Positions 1-11,008 of a DNA stretch of 64,000 nt are shown one piece after another. The notes beneath the pieces were generated by a model. It saw only the letters and a list, made by a program, of their open reading frames with translations. It searched no databases and was not told the origin of the DNA. Source of the DNA: Clostridium sp. (GTDB taxonomy: Bacteria; Bacillota_I; Bacilli_A; RF39; UBA660); the NCBI GenBank assembly GCA_022010095.1, contig CP091739.1, forward strand, positions 248,001 through 312,000, given 5' to 3'. Every line of letters begins with the position of its first letter. The first letter of the stretch is position 1. Position numbers and translations under genes: made by a program.

Positions 1-202
1 GATATTACACCATTTATGAATGAAGGAAATATTAAACAAGTAGTTGTAAATGGAGAAGTAACTAATCAAGATATAGCAAGGGCTATTAGTGAACTTAATG
101 TATCAGAACTAGAACAATTAAAAAAAGAGAAAAATTACTGAACTTGAAAAATATATAAAAAGTAGAAATAAATCATTATCTTTAGAAAAAAATATTGCAT
201 AA
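1..202 (+). CDS. C-terminal fragment of an unknown protein
   Basis: The window opens inside a reading frame that begins DITPFMNEGNIKQ and runs on as a charged, helical tail rich in Lys and Glu. The literal frame stops near base 140. Removing one A from the run at about 130-135 restores the frame to a TAA at 200-202, with the tail ending in SLSLEKNIA. No domain is recognisable in this piece. It ends just before the thrS leader, so it is probably the last gene of the preceding transcription unit. Confidence 0.45.
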
Positions 203-270
203 GAAATTTTGATATGTTATTATATATTTGTAAAGACATAATTGGACGAGATAAATAATATAATTATTGT

Positions 271-428
271 AGAGAGTTAGTGTATGGTGAAAACTAATAT
301 AATTGATTATTTGTTACTACCAATTTTATGTGGTTAATAGCCAACGGGTAGTTTCGTTAATAACTAATAAGTTAAATATAGGGATGGCACCGTCATTTAT
401 GACTCCTTGGGGCTATCTCTTTTTTTGC
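271..428 (+). promoter_or_regulatory. T-box leader controlling thrS
   Basis: A TATAAT box lies at 259-264. The leader starts AGAGAGTTAG and carries the GGTGAAAAC stem I element. The segment GTTACTACCAA at 313-323 holds ACT and ACC, both threonine codons, as candidate specifiers. The T-box sequence GGGATGGCACCG offers TGGC to pair with uncharged tRNA. It also forms a terminator stem (AGGGATGGCACC with GGGGCTATCTCT) followed by a T run at about 421. Family knowledge: uncharged tRNA-Thr favours readthrough. The next recognisable gene is thrS, which fits. Which codon acts as specifier is uncertain. Confidence 0.85.
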
Positions 429-442
429 TTTTAGGAGGGTTT

Positions 443-905
443 ATGAAAGAATATAAAAAGTGTAACATTATCAAAATTCTTATCTAGATTTTTAGCTGTT
501 GATGGAATGGCACTTACAAAGTTATCTCATGCGGATGTTAAAATGCTGTTTCCAATGCTTAAAAGAGCGTCGTTTGAATATGTAGAGAAACATCCTGAAG
601 ATGTTATGTGCGGTAAGATACTTATGGTTAGTGATGGTAAAAAAACAATACCATATATAGTTCCAGATAGTAAGATTTCAGTGATGAAACGAACCAATAT
701 GCCTGAAGTAGAAGTTGTAGTAAAAGAAAAGAAAACTACTTGTGATTATGCTAGTATGAGAGTATATGAACTTAAGAGGCTATTAAATTTAAGATTTAAT
801 ACATACAGAGTTAGTAGAGGTGCAAGAAATGAACTTGAAAACAGAGGAGTATTATTAAAAAAGAAATATAAAAGAGTAAAGAAAGTAGAATTGGAGGAAG
901 AATAA
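443..905 (+). CDS. Small basic protein of unknown function, first gene of the thrS transcript
   Basis: A strong AGGAGGG site at 433-439 precedes the ATG at 443. Removing one A from the run at about 455 joins MKEYKSVTLSKF to the long frame containing MALTKLSHADVKM, giving about 153 residues. The C-terminal third is Arg/Lys-rich (RLLNLRFNTYRVSRGARNE, then KKKYKRVKK), as in nucleic-acid-binding proteins. There is no membrane segment. I recognise no family. It sits between the T-box and thrS and its TAA overlaps the thrS ATG by one base, so it should be threonine-regulated and co-translated with thrS. Confidence 0.6.
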
Positions 906-2669
906 TGATAAATATTAAAGAAAAATAAAGAATTAAATACTTTAAATCATAGTTGTGCTCATCTTTTAGCACACGCAGTAAAACATTTATATCCAGAGGC
1001 TAAATTCTGGGTAGGTCCAGTAATTGAAGATGGATTTTTATTATGATATTGACTTAGGAGATATATCACTTACTGATGATGATTTAGTAAAAATAGAAAA
1101 AGAAATGAAGAAGATTTCTAAAGATAATAAACTTATTAAAAGAAAAGAAATAAGTAAAGAAGAAGCTTTAGAAATGTTTAAGGATGATCCATATAAAATA
1201 GACTTAATTAGTAGAATGGATGAAAATGATACAGTTATATCTTGCTACGAACAAGGAGATTTTATTGATCTATGTAGGGGTCCACATGTTGAAAGTACTA
1301 AACTAATTAAATACTTTAAACTATTAAAAGTAAGTGGTGCTTATTGGAAAGCTGATTCTAAAAATAAGATGCTTCAAAGAGTATATGGAATATGCTTTAA
1401 TAACGAAGAAGATTTAAATAATTATCTTGCATATCTTGAAGATTGTAAGAATAGAGATCATAGAAAAAAATAGGCAAAGAAATGGAAATTTTTATGACTG
1501 ATGATTTAGTAGGTCGTGGACTTCCAATGTTTTTACCAAATGGATATATTGTATGGCAAGAACTTGAGAATTACATTAAGAATAAAGAAAGAAAATTAGG
1601 ATACCAACACGTTCTAACTCCATGTGTTGGTAATGTAGAATTATATAAGACATCAGGACACTGGGATCATTATAAAGAGAATATGTTTCCTGCGATGGAA
1701 GTTGATGGAGAAAGCTTTGTATTAAGACCTATGAACTGTCCACATCATATGATGATTTATGCTAATAAATTGCATTCATATAAAGATTTACCTATTAGAA
1801 TAGGCGAAGTAGCACATGATTTTAGATATGAAGCAAGTGGTGCTTTAAAAGGTATTGAACGTGGAAGACATTTTTGCCAAAATGATGCTCACTTATTTGT
1901 AACAAAAGAACAAATTAAATCAGAATTTAAAAATGTTGTTGATTTAATATTCGATACTTATAAAGATTTCAATATTACTGATTATAGATGTGTTTTATCT
2001 CTAAGAGATCCAGAAGATAAAGAAAAATATCATCCAGACGATGAAATGTGGAATAAAGCTGAAAATGAACTACGTGAAGTATTAAATGAACTTGGAATTG
2101 AATATACTGAAGAAATAGGTGAAGCAGCATTCTATGGACCTAAATTAGACGTTAATGTACGTCCAGCAGTAGGAAATGAATACACATTATCAACTTGTCA
2201 ACTTGATTTTTTTGCTTACCTGAAAAAAATTTAATTTAAAAATATGTTGATAAAGATGGAGAAAAGAAAACACCAGTAGTTCTTCATAGAGCTATCTTAG
2301 GCTCACTAGATAGATTTATGGCATACATCCTAGAAGAAACTAAAGGCGCATTACCATTATGGTTATCACCAAAAACAAATAAATATAATACCAGTAAATA
2401 TGGAATATCATTTAGAATATTCATCTAAAATAAAAGAATTATTAGATAAAGAAGATTTTAGGGTTGAATTAGATGATAGAGATGAAAAACTAAATTATAA
2501 GATGAGAGAAAGTGTTTTATCTAAAGTACCATATACACTTATATTAGGTGATAAAGAAAGAGATAATAATACTATTAGTTATCGTTTACGTGGTGAAAAA
2601 GAAACAAATACATTAAGTATAGAAGAATTTATAAATAAAATTCATGAAGAAATTAATAATAAGAAGTAG
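905..2669 (+). CDS. thrS: Threonyl-tRNA synthetase lacking the TGS domain
   Basis: Class II synthetase that charges tRNA-Thr. The protein begins almost directly with the editing-domain motif [16 protein letters not shown]. The roughly 60-residue N-terminal TGS domain of the usual 640-residue enzyme is therefore absent, leaving about 585 residues. The catalytic core shows MNCPHHM (zinc-site Cys), [13 protein letters not shown] and [12 protein letters not shown] (motif 2 region). The C-terminal anticodon-binding domain follows (IIPVNMEYH, then TLILGDKE). At least eight one- or two-base gains in A/T runs split the frame, for example at about 927, 1037, 1464, 2207, 2227 and 2375. Every motif is intact, so assembly error is more likely than decay. 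GGAGG precedes the ATG. Confidence 0.93.
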
Positions 2670-2687
2670 AATGAAACTACTTCTTTT
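2661..2687 (+). terminator. Rho-independent terminator after thrS
   Basis: AGAAGTAG and CTACTTCT form an 8-bp stem with a 7-base loop, followed by TTTTT. It overlaps the thrS stop codon and closes the T-box unit. Confidence 0.85.
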
Positions 2688-2737
2688 TATTGTGACTAAA
2701 TTTTAAATTATGATATAATATGCATAAGGAGATAAAT

Positions 2738-2939
2738 ATGATTTTTACTAGCAATTATTATATTATGGATACTATTTAAATTATGGTTAAATGGTAGTGA
2801 TGTATTTAAAGATAATAATAAAAAAATAAAAAAATAATCTAAAAAGACGATTATATTAAAAAAAGATATATATGATTCATCTAGTTTCGAAGAAGAAGAG
2901 TTAGAAGAAGAAGATTATCATTATGAAGATGATGACTAA
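2738..2939 (+). CDS. Small membrane-anchored acidic protein
   Basis: AAGGAGAT precedes the ATG. With one T removed near 2743, the protein starts MILLAIIILWILFKLWLNG, a single N-terminal membrane helix. It then has a Lys-rich stretch and ends in a strongly acidic tail (FEEEELEEEDYHYEDDD). It is about 65 residues. Further A-run indels lie at 2820-2840 and 2860. No family is recognised. The likely topology is a short outside end with the acidic tail in the cytoplasm. Confidence 0.5.
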
Positions 2940-3021
2940 ATAATAAAAAAATATCATTAAATTATCAATTAAAAAGTAGAAATACATCTATTATTATGTT
3001 ACTATATTGACTTGTGATATT

Positions 3022-4162
3022 ATGATTGATTTTTAAAGAACTTATAGAATTATTTATATTAAGAACATTACCTAGTATTAAGAGTGAAAAGAAGAGATCC
3101 CTAATATTAATTTTATATTTGATAATAATAGTATAGAATTATTTAATTATGTAATGAAGCATCCATTTAGAAAGAAAGATGTATGGACTGAAGATATCAC
3201 TTCTAAAGATTTAGAAATTACTAAAGAAATAAACAATATAAATCCAAATTCTAATACAATTATTATTGATGATGGAGTAGCGTTTTTTGATCTTTTAACT
3301 TCTATTGTAAATGAACATTTAAAGCTATTTAAGGAGTATGAATATACTTTAATGATTAGAAGTACTACAATGTCATTATTAACTAGAATATGGCTTAGAA
3401 TGGATGATAATGACTTTAATGATGTTATATCATTCTTAAGAAAAAGAATTAGATTTCTATAAAGATAGAACACTTGATAAATATAAAAAAAGAAACATAT
3501 ATAGATTCATATGAAGAAATAGATGCTTATGCTGAATGTAATATTAATGAGTCATGGGATGAAACTACAAGAAGTATGAATTTTAGATTAGAAAGTAATG
3601 GTGAAAGTCATACTATATCAAGAGTACTTTATGATATAAGAAGTGAAAATGGTATTAAAGTATGTTATATATATGGTGTTCAAAAATAATCTATTTAATA
3701 TAACAAATAAAAGAATAGAAAGAAAAACTATATAAATTAAATAAAGGTATTGATAATCCTAAAGTGCATCCTAATCAATTGTATTCTCTTATATTATTTT
3801 TTTAGAAATATTAAAGAAAGAAGGAATTACTACTATTAAAGTACCTAAGAATCAAACATTAAGTTATGGTTATCATAAGATATTAAGTAATAATGAAAAA
3901 AATCAAATTTTTAAAGCAAAATGGCCTACAGAAAAAAAGTTAGAAAAAATATATAGTAGTGATGATGAAGATAGTGTTAGTAAAAGACATGAATATGAGC
4001 TTGATAAAGAGTGGTTTAAACATATTGTTGGTAAAGAAGATACAATAGAAAGACTTAAAACTGATAAATTATTTGAACTACTTAGAAGATTGTGTTTATA
4101 TGATCCTAATTTTTGAATTTGTTGGAATAAGTCCTAATAATGATGAAATTTTTAGTATATAA
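3022..4162 (+). CDS. Hypothetical cytoplasmic protein, about 375 aa
   Basis: Frames starting at ATG 3022 (MIDFKELIELFILRTLP) join across single-base indels near 3031, 3090, 3437, 3487, 3720, 3795 and 4115. The result is one protein ending FEFVGISPNNDEIFSI. It is hydrophilic, with no signal peptide or membrane helix. Segments such as NTIIIDDGVAFFDLL and EYTLMIRSTTMS show its coding character. No family or catalytic motif is recognised. It is followed by a strong promoter for the next gene. Confidence 0.5.
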
Positions 4163-4230
4163 ATTAAGAAAATAGTAACTCTATATCAAATTTTTTTAAC
4201 AAAAAAATCAAGAGAAAATTCAAATAAAAT

Positions 4231-4259
4231 TTGACAAATTGACACTTTTATGGTATAAT
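4231..4259 (+). promoter_or_regulatory. Consensus sigma-A promoter
   Basis: TTGACA (4231-4236), a 17-base spacer and TATAAT (4254-4259) match the vegetative consensus exactly. The gene starting at 4292 has its AAGGGGG site at 4277-4283. Confidence 0.9.
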
Positions 4260-4291
4260 CTACTTACTAAATCATTAAGGGGGTAATGGTT

Positions 4292-4727
4292 ATGAAGGGT
4301 AGATATATTTTTAGATTATTTAGATGAAAATAATTTTTAAAAAAATTAGAAAGAAGTTTAAAAAAATATAACATGGTTGCTTATAAAAAGTTAATGTTTG
4401 ATTTTTTTATCCAAAAATTAAGAAGTGGTGAATTTGTAGGAGAATTAGTTTCAATTAATAAACATGAACAAACTGAAACATATGATTTAAAATTACCAAC
4501 TGATTCATTATTTGTAAAAGTATATGGAGAAGTTAAATTAAACTATACTGTATATAAACAAAAATAATATTGTTATGTTAAATAATTTAGAACCAAAAGA
4601 TATATTATTAGATGGTCATAAATCTGAATTAACTGCTTATAAAGGAATTATGATTTCTAAAAGCAAATGCTCAAAAAAAGAAATGTTTAAAATTGATTTA
4701 TTATGTAGATTAGAAGGAAGAGAGTAG
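4292..4727 (+). CDS. Hypothetical protein under a strong promoter
   Basis: The ATG at 4292 is 8-9 bases after AAGGGGG; an in-frame ATG at 4286 is too close. Reconstructed over A/T-run indels at about 4308, 4332, 4567 and 4662, it is about 140 residues: MKGRYIFLDYLDENNFLKKL..., with a middle section EFVGELVSINKHEQTETYD and an end near LLCRLEGRE. The middle looks like beta strands. There are no membrane segments. No family is recognised. A perfect promoter before it and a terminator overlapping its stop make it a single-gene unit that is probably well expressed. Confidence 0.55.
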
Positions 4728-4740
4728 TCCTTCTTTTTTT
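4713..4740 (+). terminator. Rho-independent terminator
   Basis: GAAGGA and TCCTTC form the stem, followed by seven Ts. It overlaps the end of the preceding gene. Confidence 0.8.
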
Positions 4741-4754
4741 ATTGAAATGAAATG

Positions 4755-6078
4755 TTATTTTTCTTGTTCTAATTTTCTTGATTTAACTATTTCTATTGCT
4801 TGTTTTTAATTCATTATCTTTATAAGTGCCATATTCATATGACATAAGTAAGTCTTCTTTAGTTTTTAATTGAGGGCTCTGTTTGAAACTCCTCTAAATT
4901 ATAAAAATGTAGATGGGATAACTATATTTAGCATCATTTCTTCTTAATATGTCTGTAGTAAAAGAATAGGGCGTTACTCCAAATCCATCACCGGATGTAT
5001 GACTACCAATAGTAGTAGCAAATCCTGTTTTTATTAGAAAATTTTTGATAATGTATCGCAAGCAGAATAATTATCACTATTTATAAGTAAATATCTATTT
5101 TTTTAATAGTAGAATTACTATTTCCAATAAAAAAACAGAGCAATCTAAACTACTAGTGCCATCTTGAAGTCTTTTTAAAGAAGCATTAATATCTTCACCA
5201 AGTCCATTAATTATTTCATTTGTTTCACCATAAGATTGCTTACCAATAGCAGAATCTACACTATAATTATGTATATATTCTTTATCAGAAAACATACTTA
5301 ATAGACTAAACCATTCATCACTACCACCTTTATTACCACGTATATCAATTATTAAATCACTAGCATTATTACTATTTAGATAGTCTGCAATTACATTTAA
5401 ATATTCAGTTGGACCAGTTATTTCACTACCTAAAAAATTATACTTTTCTTTAGAAGTAAGCATTTCATGACTAAAACTATTTATCCTTAAATATGGAATA
5501 CCATCTATAATATTAAAGACAATGTTATTAAAATAAGGATTATCTCTCTTAATAATTTCATGATTAAAGTCTTGAGAACTCATAGGCTCAATAGTAATTT
5601 CTTCATCACCAAAAGAAATGGTTTTAGCACTTTCACTAGGTATTGTTAAATTCTTAATAAACATTTTTCCATTTTCAAAAGAGTAACTTCCTTTAAAAAT
5701 TCAAAATATATTTGTCCATTTTGATGCCATCAATCATAGTGACTTCTTTATTTTTCTAATTCCTGATTTACTGCTTTTAATTACATAGTATTTACCATCT
5801 TTATATTGAATACATAATGGAATTATTTTATCAAGTTCATCACTTTTTAGAAGATAAATACGCATGTCCTTCATGTAAACTAGTCATGAAACTATCTATT
5901 ATTTCTAAGTATTCTTGATCACTCTTTATATTTGAAAGTTTAGTAATAATTCTATCATAAGATTCACTACTAAATGGATTTACATTATTATTTGATAATA
6001 CTTTATCATTATAATTTTTTTCATAGCAACTTTTAAATAATTAAATATTTTGTTAAATTCTCTTACATATTCATTCAT
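4755..6078 (-). CDS. S41-family peptidase (tail-specific protease type)
   Basis: Reads leftward from ATG 6078 (MNEYVREFNKIFNYL; GAGG upstream) to TAA at 4755, about 430 residues after repairing several indels. The S41 core has SDLIIDIRGNKGGSDEWF, then NSDNYSACDTLS carrying the likely catalytic Ser, then TIGSHTSGDGFGVTPYSF. In C-terminal processing proteases the last motif usually carries the catalytic Lys (GKG). Here it reads GDG, so activity or mechanism may differ. No signal peptide or PDZ domain is evident, which points to a cytosolic enzyme. It is a single gene divergent from its left neighbour. Confidence 0.75.
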
Positions 6079-6130
6079 AATATCTTTATACCTCAATTAT
6101 ATTATATCAAAAAAATATTGCATTTAAAAA

Positions 6131-6161
6131 AAGAACTAATCTTTATTAACTAGTTCTTTAT
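6131..6161 (-). terminator. Terminator after murC
   Basis: AAAGAACTA and TAGTTCTTT form a hairpin at the murC stop codon. On the minus strand it is followed by a T run. Confidence 0.7.
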
Positions 6162-7447
6162 ACTTATCTTCAAGTACATATATATCCTTACTACTCATGA
6201 ATACAAGTACAGCATTTTTATATTTAGTAAGTTTATCTGCTTCATCAAGTGTTAAATGTTCACCATTTTTTTAATATCTTTAATTATATCATATGCACTT
6301 ACATCATCATATCCAGTTTCTTTTCTATCTTCTCCAATATCCATAACATATGCTTTATCTGCAATACTAAGTGCATCAGCAAACTCTTTATGGAAATATT
6401 TAACCCTAGATTTAGTATGTGCTTTAAATATAGCAACTAAATATCTATCTGGATATTTCTTACGAGCTGCAAGTAAAGTAACTTTAACTTCAGTTGGATG
6501 ATGAGCATAATCATCTATTAATATATTTGATTTAACTTTTTTTCTTCTATAAATCTTCTTTTTAGCATGTTCTATTTTTAGATACTTGATTTTTTTAACT
6601 TCAGTTTTTATCTATATTTTTCTAAATAACAAACAGTTATAACTGATAGAGCATTAAGAAGTAAATGATCACCTACAAATGGAAAGGAGTAGGTATCATA
6701 ATATTCACCTTTGATGTACACATCAGCAATAGTTTTATCATTCTCAGTTTTAATATTTTTACATATTACATCATTATTATCATTAAATCCATAATAAATT
6801 ACTTCTTTGTTTGCTTTTATTTTTCTATTATTAATGTCATCTCCACACATTATAACGCCTTTACGAGCTTTATTTATAAATGTAGTAAATGCGTCCATAA
6901 CATCATCTAAATCTTTATAATAATCAGTATGGTCTAGCTCAATATTAGTAACTATTACATAATAAGGATTATATGCTAAAAAATGTCTTTTATATTCGCA
7001 TGCTTCAAGCGCAAAGTATTCATTACCAACAGTAGCATATCCAGTTCCATCTCCGATAAGATAATTAACACCAACATTTTCTAACACTTTACTTAACATA
7101 GTTGTAGTAGTAGTTTTACCATGACAACCACATACAGCAATAAGTTTTGTATCATTAGTAATTTCCGCTATCATCTCTTGATAAGTAAATATTTTTAATC
7201 CAAGTTCATGTGCTCTTTTAACTTCAGGATGTTCATCAGTAAAAGCATTTCCTTGAACTATAATCATGTTTTTCTTTATATTGTCAGCATTAAACTCAAA
7301 AAATTTAATTCCTTTTTTAATAAGTCCCGCTTCAGTAAAGAAATGATCTGGCTTATCACTTCCCATAACAGTATATCCAAGATCACTCATTATTTGAGCA
7401 AGAGCACTCATTCCACTTCCTTTAATTCCTATAAAATAATATATCAA
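6136..7447 (-). CDS. murC: UDP-N-acetylmuramate--L-alanine ligase
   Basis: Adds the first amino acid of the peptidoglycan stem peptide in the cytoplasm. The N-terminal Rossmann part is YFIGIKGSGMSALAQI, the ATP-binding loop is GCHGKTTTTTM, and TNIELDHTDYY is typical of the Mur ligase centre. The C-terminal domain lies in another frame after indels at about 6270, 6580 and 6612. The reconstructed length is about 437 residues, normal for MurC. No ATG is available; TTG at 7447 with GGTGAT just upstream gives the expected MIYYFIGIKGSG start. Its presence shows the cell makes a wall, unlike true Mollicutes. Confidence 0.92.
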
Positions 7448-7563
7448 TTTAATCACCAATATAATTATACTATAAATATAAAAATATTTTTATACTTACT
7501 TTTACACTAAATTTCACTAGAAATAATTGTGTTTTTTTATTGTATAATATATTTTGTGATGAT

Positions 7564-8900
7564 ATGGAAAAAAGAAATTAAAATTTTTAATAATTGTTTT
7601 GTGTATAGTATTTGGTGTATTTATACTTGATTATTTAAGAAGTGCAATATTTAAGAAAGAACCTTTAATTGTAATAAGTACAACAAATCAAGAAGGTGTA
7701 AAAATAAGCAATAGTATTTTTATATAGAACTTATAATTGTAATGGTACTATATATGTTGAATCAAAAAAACAAGTAAATTTAATTGTCCAGTTGTACCTA
7801 AAAAAATATTTCAATAACACAAAAATAATAAAGATATATGGTTTGATGGTATAGATTATTTTTTTATGAAGATGAAAAACTATAGATACTATTTTTACTT
7901 GTATGAAAAGTAATTATATATTCATTAAAAAAGATGATAAAGAATATACATTAAAAAGATGCTCTTAATAATAAAATAATAACTATAAATGACATAGAAA
8001 TCTTAATAGAATTTAATAAAGAAAGTAAAAAAAGATACTGAAGTTATTAAAGAAGTAGAATTAATTAAAGATAAAAAAATAAATGTAGCACTAAATTAGA
8101 AAAAAATATATACATACAACAAAAACTGAATATTATTATGATTGTAGTAATAATACTTATTCTTTAAAAATTAAAGGTGAAACTTTTTCATTAAATAAGG
8201 CACTTGAAAGTGGAAAGGTTACTATTGAAAAGCTAAAAGAATTAGGATTAAATGTTATATCTAGAGAAATAACTAATAATGATGTAGTTATTAAAAAAGA
8301 TACTGATGTTACTATAGAAAAAGAAAATAATACTAAACTGGATATTAAGAAAGATAAAACAATAGATGAAGCAATATCAAATAATCCAGAATTAGTGTTC
8401 ATTAAGAATAATAGTAAAGATCAAAAAGGAAAACAATCATTTATAAAGATTCAACATATGAATATTATTATTACACACCAACTAATGGCGATTATAACAT
8501 TAAATATCAAAATAAATATTATACTGTTAAGGATGCTATTAATAAGAATATAATTACGCTATCTAGTTTACAAGGATTAGGACTTACTTATCTAAAGACT
8601 AAATTAGTTACTATTGATGATAGTAAAATTAATACTGGTAAGGTTGATGATAATATAAATAAAGAACGCAAAATAACTCTTATTGATAAGTCTAAAGGCA
8701 CAAATTGTGCTCAAGCAATAGAATATTTCTATGAGGATAGTGCTTATAAATACTACTTTACATGTATTAAGAGTTCTAGTATGTATTTACTTATTGATGG
8801 TAAAGAATATCCTCTAAAAAGAAGCTTTAAATAATAAAATAACAACTATTAAAGAACTTGAAAAAAAAACGAGTATTAAATTTTTTTAAAAGCAATCTAA
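7564..8900 (+). CDS. Membrane-anchored surface protein with repeated extracellular domain
   Basis: With two As removed near 7570 the protein starts MEKKLKFLIIVLCIVFGVF, a signal-anchor helix. The outside portion has at least three repeats of 60-80 residues. Each ends in a pattern like Tyr-rich segment, I-x-G-x-x-[YF], then [LV]-x-x-A-[LI] and T-[IL]-x-x-L: FSLNKALESGKVTIEKL, YTVKDAINKNIITLSSL and YPLKEALNNKITTIKEL. Pairs of Cys (YDCSN, TNCAQ, FTCIK) may form disulphides. About ten A-run indels interrupt the frame. No named family is recognised. A role in adhesion or wall binding is only an inference. Confidence 0.6.
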
Positions 8901-8925
8901 GAATTTGGTAACAAAATAGGGGAAT

Positions 8926-9783
8926 ATGAAATATATATTAATTTCTTTGCTCATATTAATTGTAATTTTAATAATATATTTATTATATAAAAAAATGCAA
9001 AAAAAGCAATAATTTTTGATTTAAAATATAAAGAAAATGTACTATTTATTATTCCAACCTTCATTTTAATATTTACATGCTTATTTAATTTTTGAATATT
9101 ATCAAACAAAAGTAGCTTTAGAAATACCTTTATTAATATTTGCATTTTTTGTCATAATTTTAATTATATATTATATTGTTAGAATAATTGTATTGAAAAA
9201 AATATATTCCATTGAAAATTATTCTTTTCGATATTATAAATAATTTATTAATACTTTATATAATTTATATGATGGCTGATAAAGTAACAAGCAATATAGA
9301 TGGAGAAAAATTATTTCGAACTATTGGTATTATATTTTATAGTAAGTTTATCATATGTGTCAGTGTTACTTTTTAATAAATATTATAGTATTTATTGTTA
9401 AAAAGTATTAAAAATAATTTGAATTATAATAATAAAAAAATTATAGTATTATTAAAATAGCTATATTAAATATTGCTATGTGTATAATGACTTCATTATT
9501 TATTATTTTTTTATTGATAAATTAAATTTAAATAGTTATAATAAGTTATTACTAAAAGCAAAAATAGTATAGTGAATTCATATTTAAAAAGTGAATATTC
9601 AGAATATAGTTTTAAAATAATTGATAGTCATAAAAACAAAAAAACTGATTGTTATATGTTTGGTTGCAAAAACAAATGTAATTAGAAATGAAATATTAAA
9701 TTTTTGAATATAATAAACAATTTAGTATAGATGTAATTATTAAAGATTTACAAATAAAAAGATGATGAATTTAAAAAAATAAA
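8926..9783 (+). CDS. Multi-pass membrane protein, unknown
   Basis: AGGGGAAT precedes the ATG. The reconstructed sequence (MKYILISLLILIVILIIYLL...) has five to six hydrophobic helices, then a soluble Lys-rich C-terminal part with KTDCYMFGCKN. Around ten indels make the exact sequence unreliable. It directly follows the repeat surface protein and ends at a terminator, so the two probably form one unit. No family is recognised. Confidence 0.45.
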
Positions 9784-9823
9784 AGAAGAAAAATTCTATA
9801 CGCAAATAGAAGTTCTTCTTTTT
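9784..9823 (+). terminator. Rho-independent terminator
   Basis: GAAGAA-ATTCTAT pairs with ATAGAA-TTCTTC, followed by seven Ts at about 9819. Confidence 0.75.
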
Positions 9824-9957
9824 TTATTTTTATAGGAAAGTTCATCTCGTGTAGAAAAAAATAATTTAAAAAAATTATTACTTTTTTTAGTCATTTTTCC
9901 AGTCAATATAAATTTTTTTAAACGAGAAAAAAACGAACTATTTCTATGTTCGAATAA

Positions 9958-9996
9958 ATCTTTAATGGTGCGATACAAGAGCCTATTTTGAACACT
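9958..9996 (-). repeat. Decayed 3' end of a tRNA-Leu, possible attachment-site scar
   Basis: The 14-mer TCTTTAATGGTGCG occurs here and again at 11590-11603, where it is the 3' end plus downstream flank of the real tRNA-Leu gene. Read on minus, this copy also keeps GTTCAA (the T-loop start) about 17 bases before CGCACCATTAAAGA. The rest of the tRNA is missing. This is what an element using the 3' end of a tRNA gene as target would leave. Confidence 0.45.
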
Positions 9997-10123
9997 TATA
10001 TCTAAAAAGAACAACTAATAAATATCAGTTCTATATATAATATAGCATATTTTTTTAATGTAAAATAAACAAAAAAAACATCATTTTAATGATATAATAG
10101 GAATGAAGGGTAGTGAAAAAAAA

Positions 10124-10988
10124 ATGGCTGAGTTAGATACTGTTAGTTATGATCAATATAGAAATATTCCTTCTTTTGAAGATTTAAACCAAAAAGTAAA
10201 AATTGTTTTTAGTAGTAAATGTTATGAAAATATTAGGCAAATGTCTATTGGGGCAATGAATAATAATCGGGAATATGGTAGATTTTTTGTAGGAAGAAGA
10301 ATCTCAGAAAATCCAAAGGTTATATATTTCGACTACAATACAAGTGAATTTGCTCCTGCAAGAGGCCCAATGGGAGAAGGAAAAGCTGTTGATCCGACTC
10401 AACAAAACTATAATGAATTAAATAGTAAAATAAACGAATACGAATTTAATGGAATTAAGCCTATAGTTTTACATTTTCATTCACATCCCAGAGCTGGACA
10501 TTTTGAATCTTTCTCTGATCAAGATTTACAGTCTTATGCAAAAATGCAAGTGCAAAATGGAAATTGTATTACTTTAGGTATGTTAGGATTTCCAATTGAT
10601 TATACTTCACCAACATTTGGTATGTGTATAGTTCAACCTTTAAACACAAAAATAATTGGTGGAATTGGAACTGCAGATTTTGTCAGATGTGAAGATATTT
10701 GTTATACGAATGGCAATGATATATTAAGTGTCGGAAGATTCGAAAAAAGATATAATGGAAGATTACATAATCCAAATTTAGGAACTGGAATTGTAAGGCA
10801 ATATTTAACACTTCGTTCTAATGGTAAAGTATGTGCTGAAGGAATTGACCCAAATACTGGCATTCAAATAAAACCTACATGTGTTGGATATACTGACACC
10901 TCTGGGCATTTATATTTTTACTGAAGAGAATTTATCTTTAGAAACATCAACTATGTCAGAAACTAATACAACAGGAATACATAGGTAA
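10124..10988 (+). CDS. JAB/MPN+ (JAMM-motif) metalloprotease-like protein
   Basis: About 288 residues. HFHSHPRAGHFESFSDQD contains the zinc signature H-x-H-x(7)-S-x(2)-D of JAMM isopeptidases, and an upstream Glu in NREYGRFFVG fits the catalytic Glu. The core is in one frame, unlike most neighbours. One T gain at about 10916 hides the true tail (FTEENLSLETS to TAA 10988). TATAAT at 10093-10098 puts transcription start near 10105, so ATG 10124 after AAGGGTAGTG is preferred to ATG 10103. Known JAMM proteins remove ubiquitin-like tags or cleave peptides. No E1, E2 or tag gene is adjacent, so the substrate is unknown. Confidence 0.8.
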
Positions 10989-11008
10989 AATTTGATTTGA
11001 ATTTTTAC

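Noticed and set aside
3147..3473. Minus ORF of 108 codons
   Set aside because: It is the complement of the hypothetical plus gene 3022-4162; the plus frames continue beyond it on both sides after single-base repairs.
6249..7510. Several plus-strand ORFs of 60-100 codons over the murC region
   Set aside because: They are antisense shadows of murC, low-complexity Ile/Asn-rich, without ribosome sites; murC motifs on minus explain the region.
9796..10014. A 72-codon minus ORF (MFFLDISVQNRLLYRTI...)
   Set aside because: It runs through the terminator of the plus-strand membrane protein and the tRNA-Leu remnant, has no good ribosome site and no recognisable domain. I describe the tRNA scar instead.
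10124..10988. JAMM-motif gene as part of a CBASS or bacterial ubiquitin-like operon
   Set aside because: No cyclase, E1, E2 or ubiquitin-like gene is adjacent; tcdA at 46 kb is a housekeeping tRNA enzyme far away.
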